A stretch of 45,271 nucleotides of DNA from Fibrobacter sp. Its GTDB lineage: Bacteria; Fibrobacterota; Fibrobacteria; Fibrobacterales; Fibrobacteraceae. The first letter of the stretch is position 1, and the number at the start of each line of letters is the position of its first letter. Of this stretch, positions 7,979-15,949 are shown in pieces. The DNA lies in contig JAGCPF010000028.1 in assembly GCA_017642335.1 (NCBI GenBank), forward strand, positions 1 through 45,271. Direction: 5' to 3'. A program made the translations under genes and the position numbers. Under the pieces are notes generated by a model. The model worked only from the letters and a program-made list of their open reading frames with translations, was not told the DNA's origin and searched no databases.

Positions 7979-8431
7979 CTAATCAAAAATTACCCCCGAA
8001 AGGAGCCCTTCCAATTTTTTCTTACCGATTCCGGGCACTTTTTCTAGGTCTTCCGGTTTTTTGAAGGGTCCGGAGGCCTCCCGGACGGCAATAATCTTCT
8101 CCGCGAGCTTGGGTCCAACCCCTTTCAAAGCGCAAAGTTGTTCCGCAGAAGCCGTATTTATATGCACTGGAAGCTGTACTTTGGGCTTTTTTTGCCTTGA
8201 ATGCGATTTCTTCTCGGAATGTCCGGAGCCAGAACCTCCACCGTCGGATAGTTGCACCTGTGAATATTCCAACTTGGACGATGAGTCCGCCACCGCCAGA
8301 GCCCTGACCGACGCCTCGGCAACGTCGTTTTCAACTATCGACGGGAGTCCCCAGGGCAAAAAACGGACGACCAGTCCTACCACAAACAGGCAAAATGCCA
8401 GGTGGAGAAGTTTCTTTTCGGGAGAATTCAC
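7979..8431 (-). CDS. ComEA-like helix-hairpin-helix protein
   Basis: The 150-residue protein has an N-terminal membrane segment (LLHLAFCLFVVGLVVRFLP), a low-complexity linker with GGGSGSGHSEKK, and a C-terminal pair of helix-hairpin-helix motifs. The latter read INTASAEQLCALKGVGPKLA and then AREKVPGIG-type sequence (here PEDLEKVPGIGKKKLEGLL). This is the ComEA architecture: a membrane-anchored periplasmic DNA-binding protein that helps pull DNA through the outer membrane during natural transformation. Its place directly upstream of PilM/PilN-like genes fits a DNA-uptake or pilus role. Competence in this organism is an inference. Confidence 0.85.
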   Translation of the reverse strand: MNSPEKKLLHLAFCLFVVGLVVRFLPWGLPSIVENDVAEASVRALAVADSSSKLEYSQVQLSDGGGSGSGHSEKKSHSRQKKPKVQLPVHINTASAEQLCALKGVGPKLAEKIIAVREASGPFKKPEDLEKVPGIGKKKLEGLLSGVIFD

Positions 8432-8480
8432 GATCCCTCCCCGGCGAGCAACTTTACTTTATATGTAAGTAGTCCGCCTA

Positions 8481-9179
8481 TTAACGTTTATGAAGCAACG
8501 CGTCCACCGATTCAACGTCGGAAGGGACATCCACAGAAACCGAGGGATAGGGGCTCTGGACAATGCGAATCGGGCGCAAACCCATTATACGCATCTGCTC
8601 CAGCGAGCGCTCCAGTTCCACGGGGCTCTGCGGCAGAGAGGAGAATTCATCGCGGGCCGCCCTAGAATAGGCGTAAATCCCTTGATGCTGGAACCAGGAC
8701 GGAGCCTCCTCCGGTTTCACGTTCCTGGTAAAATCAACAGCGAGGCCGTCCCGGACCTTGACCTTCACCACCGTGGCAAGTTCGGCTTCCGACGGATTCA
8801 GCGGGCAGGCGACCGTGACCCAGCATTCAGGATGGGCCTCCAGTTCGCGGGCCACATCGCAAAGCACAGAAGGCTCCACCAGCGGTTCGTCACCCTGCAG
8901 GTTCACCACGAGGTCCAGGTCCAACGCCCGCGCAGCCTCGGCGACACGGTCCGAACCCGTGGCACACGCGCCGGTCAGCAGGAACTCGAACCCGGCATTC
9001 GACACCACCTCGGCAATCTTCTCCGAATCGGTGGCACAGACAATCCGCTCGAAACAGCCAGCCAACAGCGCGCGTTCCAACGTGCGGACAATCATTTCCT
9101 TGCCCCCAATCTTGACCAGGGGCTTCCCGGGAAAACGCGATGACCCCATCCGGGCGGGGACAATGCAGTGTACAGGCAT
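8481..9179 (-). CDS. kdsB: 3-deoxy-manno-octulosonate cytidylyltransferase
   Basis: KdsB makes CMP-Kdo from CTP and Kdo for the inner core of lipopolysaccharide. The 232-residue protein has the nucleotide-binding start VHCIVPARMGSSRFPGKPL, ATDSEKIAE, TGSDRVAEAA, the metal-binding VVNLQGDEPLVEP and WFQHQGIYAYSRAARDEF. Length is slightly shorter than the roughly 245-250 residues usual for the family. It lies 15 bases after gatC and has no obvious ribosome-binding site of its own. It implies a Gram-negative cell with Kdo-containing LPS. Confidence 0.95.
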   Translation of the reverse strand: MPVHCIVPARMGSSRFPGKPLVKIGGKEMIVRTLERALLAGCFERIVCATDSEKIAEVVSNAGFEFLLTGACATGSDRVAEAARALDLDLVVNLQGDEPLVEPSVLCDVARELEAHPECWVTVACPLNPSEAELATVVKVKVRDGLAVDFTRNVKPEEAPSWFQHQGIYAYSRAARDEFSSLPQSPVELERSLEQMRIMGLRPIRIVQSPYPSVSVDVPSDVESVDALLHKR

Positions 9180-9194
9180 TACAGGCCAGCGGAA

Positions 9195-9482
9195 CTAGCC
9201 GCCAATCACCTTGGGAATGGCAAAGTGGTCGTTCTCGACAGCGGGAGCATTCGCAAAAGCCTGTTCCAGAGTAAAGCCCTGCACCGGCACGTCTTCGCGA
9301 AGGATGGTGGCGCCGTTTTCGACAGCCGTCATAGGTTCCACATGCGAAAGATCGAGCGCCTTGAGAGCGTCCAGGTGATTCAGCATCTTGTCGAGATGGC
9401 CCTTGAACGCAGGAATTTCTTCTTCGGAAATACTCAGGCGGGACAACTTCGCAAGCTTCAGAACTTCATCATTTTCAAGCAT
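9195..9482 (-). CDS. gatC: Aspartyl/glutamyl-tRNA amidotransferase subunit C
   Basis: GatC stabilises the GatA-GatB amidotransferase that converts misacylated Glu-tRNA(Gln) or Asp-tRNA(Asn). The 95 residues follow the family: VLKLAKLSRLSISEEEIPAF near the N-terminus, then HLDKMLNHLDAL, and LSHVEPMTAVENGATILRED. GAGG lies about 7 bases before the ATG. It heads the gatC-kdsB-comEA-pilM-pilN-rsmD run and has its own TATCTT -10 box. gatA and gatB are not in the window. Confidence 0.94.
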   Translation of the reverse strand: MLENDEVLKLAKLSRLSISEEEIPAFKGHLDKMLNHLDALKALDLSHVEPMTAVENGATILREDVPVQGFTLEQAFANAPAVENDHFAIPKVIGG

Positions 9483-9505
9483 AAAACCTCGTTTCTTACA
9501 CTAAC

Positions 9506-9511
9506 AAGATA
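9506..9511 (-). promoter_or_regulatory. Probable -10 box for gatC
   Basis: The minus strand reads TACTATCTTGTTAG. TATCTT lies 23 bases before the gatC ATG and after the pcrA stop, so the downstream genes need not depend on pcrA transcription. Confidence 0.45.
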
Positions 9512-9539
9512 GTAAAAAGGGACGAGCTGTGAGCGGCCC

Positions 9540-12050
9540 CTACCCTACTATATCCAGTGCGGCGTACTTCAGGATAATGGTACGCACGACGTTATCGCGG
9601 GCAAAGCGCACGTCTACGCGGGCATTGTCCCCTGTTCCATAGGCCTTCATGATGACCCCGACCCCATACTTGGAATGGCTCACCTTGACTCCTGCGTGGA
9701 ACGGGTTCTCGCTGTACTCGTCGTAGACGATTTGCGGACCGGAGGTCGACGCCTTCTGGACCTTGATGGGATTGCGGTAGACAATGTGCTTGTCGTTCTT
9801 CTTGATTGACGCAGATACAGGCGACGGACGATTGTAACCGCCGGAAGAACGGCCGAAACCGGAACCGCCAAAACTAGAGGACTGACCGTAACTGCGACCA
9901 TAGCTGCCCGACGAAGCGGTGGGGCGGTGGGCATAGGCCGGAGGCATATTCGGGCGCGGAGCCGGAGAACGCGACGCAAAGGGAAATGAACCGCCCATTG
10001 ACGGGTTGCCTTCACCGATACACGGCGTGAACTCGACAACGGACGGGTCGAGTTCACCAAGGAATCTTGAAGGATCAAATGAGCGTACAGTCCCCTGGTA
10101 AAACCTCCGTTCCGCATGGTACAGATAAAGTTTCTTTTCGGCGCGGGTACAGCCCACGTAGAACAGGCGGCGTTCCTCCTCCATCTGTTCTCGCTTAGCC
10201 TCGCTAGACATTTGAACAGGATCACGAATCAGCGGGAAAATTCCCTCGTCGCAACCGGCGATGTGAACCGTATTGAACTCCAGACCCTTGGCCATGTGGA
10301 TGGTCATCAACGTGACGTGCCCCTTGGAATCATTGACTTTCTTATCGGCATCGGTCAGCAGCGAGATATCCTGCAAGAACGCATCCAGCGTCGCGTCAGG
10401 ATGATCCTCGTCGAATTCACGGACGGCGTTCACCATTTCATCCAAGTTGGCAATGCGCTCGTCAGCAGTTTGCTCATCTTCTTTGCGCAAAAAATCCTTG
10501 TAGTTCAAGTCATCGATAATCTTCTCGACAAGGATGGGCAACGGAGTCTCCCCGGCAGCGACCAACGATTTCCACGTGTTCACCAGTTCCACGAAGGGCT
10601 TGAGTTTGCCGGCGGCGCGGCTTGCGCTAGAGGCTTCCGCGACAAGCATTTCCCAGAACGTCCCGCTTCCCATGCGGACAAGCCCTAGAATGTTCTCGAC
10701 AGTCGTCTTGCCAATCGAACGCGGCGGCGTGTTGATAACACGCAGGAACGCCGCATCGTCCTTTTCATTCGCCATCAGGCGAAGGTATGCGAGAATATCC
10801 TTGATTTCCTTGCGGTCCCAGAAGCGCGTCCCCCCGAAAATCACGGACGGAATGCGGCGGTCATTCAGCGCCTTTTCCAAGATGCGGGATTGCGCGTTGG
10901 TTCGGTAGAAAACAGCCGTTTTTGAATAGTATTCCGGCCCCGCAACAGCAATCAGGTCAGCAATCGTGCTAGCCTCGGAGCGGTCGTCGACAAATTGGCG
11001 CACGCGAATCGGGTCCCCCGCTTCTTCCTTGGAAAACACCTTCTTCACCATCTCGGCAGGACGAATGTTGTGCGCAATTACGGAACCGGCACCCTGGACA
11101 ATGTTACTTGTCGAGCGGTAGTTGCGTTCCAATTTTACGATCGTCACCGGTGCAAAGTCGCGATGGAAATTACGGATAATCTTGATGTTCGCGCCGCGCC
11201 AACCGTAAATACTTTGGTCGTCATCGCCCACCACGGTAACATTCTTATTTTCGTTTATCAGCAGTTTCAGAAGTTCGTACTGGACGTCGTTCGTATCCTG
11301 GTATTCGTCCACGACAACATAATGGAAATGACGGGCAATTTGTTCGGCAAGCTGGGGAACCTTCTGCAGCAATAGCACCATATTGAAAAGCAAATCATCA
11401 AAGTCCATCGCATTCGATTCCCTGAGACGTTTCTGGTATTCCGCATAGTAGCGAACAAAGATTTTTTCGGAATAATCAGCGTAAGACTCAGCCACTTCAG
11501 GAGTCTGCAATATCGCAACACCATGCTCATACAAAATCGTATTCTTAAAGCGCGATATGGCGGAACGAGCCTTTTTTATTTCCATATTAAGTTTCAAGAC
11601 ATCATTTTCATCTTCTAGATGTTCTTTCACTATCAGTTTCAACAATCTCTTTTGATCGTCATCGTCGTATATGGAGAAATTCTTATCGTACCAGTTGCCA
11701 CCCAGGGCTTCCACCACAAACGACTTTCCCAGGCAAAGTTTGAGCAACTTGAGGCAAACGGAATGGAATGTTCCCATCCATTTAAAAGGTAAATAGCGAG
11801 CATCTAAAAGATTTTGAATTCGCTCCTTCATTTCTCGAGCGGCCTTATTAGTAAAGGTCACCGCTAAAATGTCATCAGGATTCACATTGTAACATGAAAC
11901 AATATGGGCTATCTTATACGTAATCGCGCGAGTCTTTCCCGAACCGGCACCAGCAAGAATCAGCATCGGGCCGTCGATCTTTTTTGCGGCAGCGGCCTGC
12001 TCCGGGTTCAGTTCACGATCAAGTACAGCACCATCAACAATGTTCGCCAT
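9540..12050 (-). CDS. pcrA: UvrD/PcrA-type superfamily 1 DNA helicase
   Basis: This is a 3'-5' ATP-dependent helicase of DNA repair and replication restart. The 836 residues carry the SF1A motifs in order: LNPEQ (14-18), Walker A GAGSGKT (34-40), AVTFTNKAAREMKER, DEYQDTN, GDDDQSIYGWRGAN, NYRSTSNI, TIHMAKGLEF and FYVGCTRAEKKLYL. A glycine/serine-rich linker follows. The last 60 or so residues (HAGVKVSHSKYGVGVIMKAY) form the Tudor-like domain that binds RNA polymerase in PcrA/UvrD. ATG at 12050 is preferred over the TTG at 12053 because AGGAG lies at good spacing. A TATATT -10 box is at 12081-12086 on the minus strand. Confidence 0.94.
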   Translation of the reverse strand: MANIVDGAVLDRELNPEQAAAAKKIDGPMLILAGAGSGKTRAITYKIAHIVSCYNVNPDDILAVTFTNKAAREMKERIQNLLDARYLPFKWMGTFHSVCLKLLKLCLGKSFVVEALGGNWYDKNFSIYDDDDQKRLLKLIVKEHLEDENDVLKLNMEIKKARSAISRFKNTILYEHGVAILQTPEVAESYADYSEKIFVRYYAEYQKRLRESNAMDFDDLLFNMVLLLQKVPQLAEQIARHFHYVVVDEYQDTNDVQYELLKLLINENKNVTVVGDDDQSIYGWRGANIKIIRNFHRDFAPVTIVKLERNYRSTSNIVQGAGSVIAHNIRPAEMVKKVFSKEEAGDPIRVRQFVDDRSEASTIADLIAVAGPEYYSKTAVFYRTNAQSRILEKALNDRRIPSVIFGGTRFWDRKEIKDILAYLRLMANEKDDAAFLRVINTPPRSIGKTTVENILGLVRMGSGTFWEMLVAEASSASRAAGKLKPFVELVNTWKSLVAAGETPLPILVEKIIDDLNYKDFLRKEDEQTADERIANLDEMVNAVREFDEDHPDATLDAFLQDISLLTDADKKVNDSKGHVTLMTIHMAKGLEFNTVHIAGCDEGIFPLIRDPVQMSSEAKREQMEEERRLFYVGCTRAEKKLYLYHAERRFYQGTVRSFDPSRFLGELDPSVVEFTPCIGEGNPSMGGSFPFASRSPAPRPNMPPAYAHRPTASSGSYGRSYGQSSSFGGSGFGRSSGGYNRPSPVSASIKKNDKHIVYRNPIKVQKASTSGPQIVYDEYSENPFHAGVKVSHSKYGVGVIMKAYGTGDNARVDVRFARDNVVRTIILKYAALDIVG

Positions 12051-12487
12051 CAAACGCTCCTATAAGACATACGGGAGGGGAATATAGAAATTAGGGGCTG
12101 GGATCTAGGGGCTAGGGAAATAGACGAGAGACGAGATAAACGATACTAGGCACTTTAGTGCCTTAGTAGAGTATCCTCTATGAGGAGAACGCCGCTGCGC
12201 GGCTACAGACGAGAGACGAGAGAAAGTAGGCAGTAGGACAAATGCGTAAGGCGAGCGCCGCGGTCAAGCTTGCTTGAACATGGCCGAGCCGAGCATTTGG
12301 TACTTGAGCGTAGCGAGAGTACAAGTAGACAGTAGGAAGTGGTTGGTGGTTATGGAAAACTTGTCATTGCGAAGGGCGAATAGCCCTGAAGCAATCTCGG
12401 TTAGAGGATCTAGGGGCTAGGGGTTATGCGTGATTCTTTTTCCCTAGCCTCTTGTCTCTAGACACTATTCTCTAGCTTTGAGCCTCA
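12051..12487. repeat. Gene-free mosaic of intergenic repeat phrases
   Basis: No gene is supported in these 437 bases. The 17-base string GGATCTAGGGGCTAGGG occurs at 12101-12117 and again at 12406-12422. GACGAGAGACGAGA occurs at 12122-12135 and GACGAGAGACGAGAG at 12208-12222, while CTCTTGTCTCTAGA near 12450 looks like a degenerate inverted copy. Small hairpins are GGCAC-TTTA-GTGCC at 12149-12162 and GCCGC-TGC-GCGGC at 12191-12203. A nested hairpin at 12366-12395 has ATTGC/GCAAT outside and AGGGC/GCCCT inside. TCAAGC/GCTTGA lies near 12267-12281, and a pairing ACTTG...CAAGT near 12302-12326. The pcrA -10 box is at 12081-12086. Confidence 0.75.
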
Positions 12488-14425
12488 CTACACATCATCG
12501 GCAGCGGATGCGCCGACCGCCTGTTCGAGCGTGGTCGCGCCGTCCAAGGCCTTCTGGATGCCGTCCATACGCAGCGTAATCATCCCGCATTCCTTCATGG
12601 CGGCTCGCTTGATGACGTCACCCGAAGAACGCTTGATGATGAGGTTACGCACGGTCTCGTTCGGCACGAGGAACTCGTAGATACCGCAACGACCCTTGTA
12701 GCCCGAGCCGTCGCACTTTTCGCAACCGCGGCCGTGGTAGAACTGCATGTCCGGAGTGAGGTGCAGTTCTTCGCGCAGGGAATCCGAAATCTCGACCGGC
12801 TCCTTGCAGTACTTGCAGATGCGGCGCACAAGGCGCTGGGCAAGCACGCCCTTGATAGCAGTCGACACAAGGAAGGGTTCCAGTCCCATTTCGAGCAAAC
12901 GGGGGAATGCACCGGCAGCGTCGTTTGTATGCAACGTACTGAAGACCAAGTGACCCGTCAAAGCAGCTTCAATAGCCATCGACGATGTCTCCTGGTCACG
13001 CATTTCACCGATCATGATGACGTCCGGGTCCTGACGAAGCAAGGCACGGATGCCCGCGGCGAAGGTGAACCCCGCCGCATTGTTGATTTGCCCCTGGTTC
13101 ACCCCGTCGATGTTCAATTCCACAGGGTCTTCCATGGTCGAAATGTTAATTGTAGAATCAAGAATCTCGCGGATGGAGGCGTAAAGCGTGGTAGACTTAC
13201 CGGAACCCGTCGGACCGGTCACAAGCACAATGCCGTTAGGCGCATTAATCGCTTCGAGGAACTGCTTGAGGACGCGGGCGTCGAAACCCATGTCCTTCAG
13301 CGGGAACTGACCCGAGTTCGGGTCCAAAATACGCATAACGATCTTTTCGCAGACGCCGCGCTTGCGCAAAGAAATCGGGAACGAGCTCACACGGAGGTCG
13401 ACTTCGGCGCCCTTGTAACGCACGGTAAAGCGTCCGTCCAAAGGTTTACGCTTTTCGGCGATGTCCATCTTGGACAAAAGTTTAATACGCGAAAGAATCT
13501 GCGGCATCAGACGCGCCGGAATCGGGGACATCACCTGCAAGTCACCGTCAATACGGTAGCGGAGCTTGAGGAACGTTTCCTGCGGCTCCAGGTGAATATC
13601 GGATGCGTGGCGGGCAATGGCTTCGTGAATCAGCGTCGTCACGATCTTCACGACCGCTCGGCCTTCTTCGTCACTCAGTTCAGGTTCATTATTGTTGTTC
13701 GCATCGCGGTCAACCGTTTCCAGCTCGCCATCTTCCCTCGATTCGCTGATAAGTTCGGCAAGGGATTCTTCTGCCGGGCCGTGACCGGAGTACACGCGTT
13801 CAATCGCCTTGAGCACATCCTTTTCGGAGGCCATGACGATATCCACTTCCATCTTCACCTTGAACTTCACGATGTTGATGACGCGCATGTTGGTCGGGTC
13901 GGTCATCGCAATCGTCAAGGAAACGCGCGGCATGCGGCGGTCATCCTCTGTTTTCAGAACGAACAGAGGTACAATCTTGTACGTCTTGCACAAATCTTCG
14001 GGAAGGAAGGTGTAGGCGTCCGCATCAATGATGAAGTTTTCAAGCTTGACATACGGGACCTCGAACTGCATCGACAGGATTTCGATGAGACGCTCCTCGG
14101 GCATAAAGCCGAGATCGACGAGCGTGCGTCCCAGGCGCTTGCCCGAAGCCTTCTGCATCTCGAGGGCCTTGTTCAGCTGTTCCTCGTTGATGTAGCCCTG
14201 CTTGAGCAGCATTTCGCCGATGCGCATCTTGGTGGTGGACTGCATCTGCACGCCGAGAATACTTGTCAGCGTATCTTCACTCACCATGCCCAAGCGCAGG
14301 AGAATCTTGCTCAGCATCAGCCCCGTACGCTTGTGCTCCGCCATCGCGTGCGCAAGCTGGTCTTCGTCCAGGATACCCTGTCGAAGCAAGAGCTGCCCTA
14401 AATTCAATTTTGCACTACTATTCAT
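12488..14425 (-). CDS. pilB: PilB/GspE-type assembly ATPase
   Basis: This hexameric cytoplasmic ATPase powers extension of type IV pili or type II secretion pseudopili. The 645-residue protein has two N-terminal MshEN-type repeats (LGQLLLRQGILDEDQL and IGEMLLKQGYINEEQL), then VPYVKLENFIIDADAYTFLP. Walker A GPTGSGKST is at about 403-411. The Asp box, DPDVIMIGEMRDQETS (Walker B) and the His box LVFSTLHTNDAAG follow. Four cysteines in CKYC and CEKC form the zinc site. ATG at 14425 is chosen because it overlaps the thiL stop as ATGA; a TTG lies four codons upstream. Its pilin partners are not nearby, apart from the PilM/PilN-like genes 5 kb downstream. Confidence 0.92.
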   Translation of the reverse strand: MNSSAKLNLGQLLLRQGILDEDQLAHAMAEHKRTGLMLSKILLRLGMVSEDTLTSILGVQMQSTTKMRIGEMLLKQGYINEEQLNKALEMQKASGKRLGRTLVDLGFMPEERLIEILSMQFEVPYVKLENFIIDADAYTFLPEDLCKTYKIVPLFVLKTEDDRRMPRVSLTIAMTDPTNMRVINIVKFKVKMEVDIVMASEKDVLKAIERVYSGHGPAEESLAELISESREDGELETVDRDANNNNEPELSDEEGRAVVKIVTTLIHEAIARHASDIHLEPQETFLKLRYRIDGDLQVMSPIPARLMPQILSRIKLLSKMDIAEKRKPLDGRFTVRYKGAEVDLRVSSFPISLRKRGVCEKIVMRILDPNSGQFPLKDMGFDARVLKQFLEAINAPNGIVLVTGPTGSGKSTTLYASIREILDSTINISTMEDPVELNIDGVNQGQINNAAGFTFAAGIRALLRQDPDVIMIGEMRDQETSSMAIEAALTGHLVFSTLHTNDAAGAFPRLLEMGLEPFLVSTAIKGVLAQRLVRRICKYCKEPVEISDSLREELHLTPDMQFYHGRGCEKCDGSGYKGRCGIYEFLVPNETVRNLIIKRSSGDVIKRAAMKECGMITLRMDGIQKALDGATTLEQAVGASAADDV

Positions 14426-15423
14426 ATATGTGACCAAGCCTGTGCTTTAAGTAAATTCCTCTTACCCTCCGGCCCGAGGCAATACACTCCGGAACCGTCT
14501 CGGACAGTCCCAATCCTTGAAACCGCCCCTAGGCGTTCGTTATCCTTTAACAATATACTTTTTGTATCCGCAAAAGAAAAAAGCAAGTGATATTCCTCAC
14601 CGCCATTCAGAGCCAAATCCAGTGCCGAAATTTTGAAATAATCGGCCATTTCGAGCACTTGCGGGTCAATTGGAAGCTTTTCCAGGTCGATTTCCATCGA
14701 AACGCCGGACGAAAGGGCCAGGTGGTTCAGCTCCGACGAGAGCCCGTCGCTGATGTCCATACAGGCCCCGCAACCGCCCAGGCGGGCCAGTTCCGCCCCC
14801 GCGGATTCGTGAATTTTCGGGCAAAGGTGGTATTCCACCAGGCGGGCAAAACGGGATGCTTCCTCGGGATGGTTCATGAGCAGCCACAGCCCCGCGGCAG
14901 ACTTCCCCAGCGACCCCGCAACATAAATGCCGTCGCCAGAGCGGGCAGCACTCCGCAAAAGGGGCGCCTCACCCGCTTGCGTTCCCAACAACGTTGTCGA
15001 GAACACCGTCGAGTCGCCCGCAACCGTATCGCCGCCAATCAGCGCAATACCGCGCTTCGCGAAGCCTTCGGCCAGGGCAGCCGAGACGCGCGAGCACAAC
15101 GCAGCATCCCAATTCCTGTTCAGGCAGACCCCCAGCAGGGCCATGCGCGGCACGCCCCCCATCGCGGAAATATCGGAGACGTTCGAGACGATATGCTTCT
15201 CGACGGCCTGCTCCGGCGAGGCCCAGTCCATACGGAAATGCACGTTTTCTACCGACAAGTCCTTCGTGGCGATCCACCCGTCAAAAATGGCGGCATCGTC
15301 ACCGGCCGGAAGCCAGCCCCTGTAACGCGGAGGACAATCCTCCATCGGGGCGGATTTGGAAAGCAGGGATTCGACAAACCTGAATTCGCCAAGGTCGAGA
15401 AATTTCGCTTTTGGGGATAACAT
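14422..15423 (-). CDS. thiL: Thiamine-monophosphate kinase
   Basis: ThiL phosphorylates thiamine monophosphate to thiamine diphosphate. The 333 residues follow the PurM/ThiL fold: LGEFRFVESLL, GDDAAIFDGWIATKDLSVEN, SNVSDISAMGGVPRMALLGV, IALIGGDTVAGD and MDISDGLSSELNHLALSSGV. There is no ribosome-binding site. A TAACTT box ends six bases before the ATG, so translation is probably leaderless. The stop codon overlaps the start of the PilB-type gene, an unexpected pairing that makes pilB expression depend on thiL. Confidence 0.94.
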   Translation of the reverse strand: MLSPKAKFLDLGEFRFVESLLSKSAPMEDCPPRYRGWLPAGDDAAIFDGWIATKDLSVENVHFRMDWASPEQAVEKHIVSNVSDISAMGGVPRMALLGVCLNRNWDAALCSRVSAALAEGFAKRGIALIGGDTVAGDSTVFSTTLLGTQAGEAPLLRSAARSGDGIYVAGSLGKSAAGLWLLMNHPEEASRFARLVEYHLCPKIHESAGAELARLGGCGACMDISDGLSSELNHLALSSGVSMEIDLEKLPIDPQVLEMADYFKISALDLALNGGEEYHLLFSFADTKSILLKDNERLGAVSRIGTVRDGSGVYCLGPEGKRNLLKAQAWSHI

Positions 15424-15429
15424 GTTTAT

Positions 15430-15435
15430 AAGTTA
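15430..15435 (-). promoter_or_regulatory. -10 box immediately upstream of thiL
   Basis: The minus strand reads TAACTT, then six bases (ATAAAC), then the thiL ATG. The spacing fits a leaderless transcript that would also cover pilB. Confidence 0.45.
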
Positions 15436-15510
15436 GAAATTAAATGAGAATTGGGCAAAAAAAATAAAAAAAGGGAAAAAAATAGAATACTAATTACATA
15501 AAAAAATAAT

Positions 15511-15516
15511 TATCTT
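15511..15516 (+). promoter_or_regulatory. -10 box immediately upstream of the GTG gene at 15524
   Basis: TATCTT is followed by seven bases and then the GTG start. No ribosome-binding site is present, so a leaderless transcript is likely. Confidence 0.45.
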
Positions 15517-15523
15517 TAATGCC

Positions 15524-15949
15524 GTGGGACACATATTCTTCATAGCACCTTCATCGCCCGGCAGTTTGGAAAAACTCAGCCAGTGGACCTTGCGGTGGTT
15601 GCTGGAACGCGACCTCGCCATAGATTCCACGATGTACACGTGCAACAGCATCGAAGACGCAACCAGCCTGCTTGAGTCCGCACTGAACTTTGGCCAGTCC
15701 CCCACGCTGATCATCTTCGATCATTCCGACCGTCCCACCGAAAAGAATATCGCCTTCAGCAAGGCCCTCCGCGACGGGATTCCCGAATCCTGGATTATCG
15801 AGTTCGTTCCCGACAACATGCCCGTACAGCAAGACGACGACAACCTGTTCTGGGTGCGCCGCCCGCTCACCGAGGACGAATGGGACGAGACTCTGGACCT
15901 GGTCCTCTTGAAAAGTGGGTCTCCGCAATGGGCGAAGGTAGAAACCTAA
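15524..15949 (+). CDS. Small protein with possible degenerate receiver-like fold
   Basis: The 141-residue product starts at GTG; an ATG five bases earlier is out of frame and closes at once. It is not firmly recognised. The order SPTLIIFDHSD, then ALRDGIPESWIIEFVPD, then VRRPLTEDEWDETLDLVL follows the strand-helix rhythm of response-regulator receiver domains. In those, an aspartate, a threonine/serine and a lysine-proline occupy similar places. The lysine is replaced by arginine here, so if related it is a pseudo-receiver. It overlaps the next gene by 22 bases and is probably co-expressed with it. Confidence 0.6.
   Translation: MGHIFFIAPSSPGSLEKLSQWTLRWLLERDLAIDSTMYTCNSIEDATSLLESALNFGQSPTLIIFDHSDRPTEKNIAFSKALRDGIPESWIIEFVPDNMPVQQDDDNLFWVRRPLTEDEWDETLDLVLLKSGSPQWAKVET

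Noticed and set aside
12734..14401. 555-codon plus-strand frame opposite the PilB-type ATPase
   Set aside because: The minus strand encodes all motifs of an assembly ATPase. The plus frame has a shadow composition rich in H, R and V and shows no family match.
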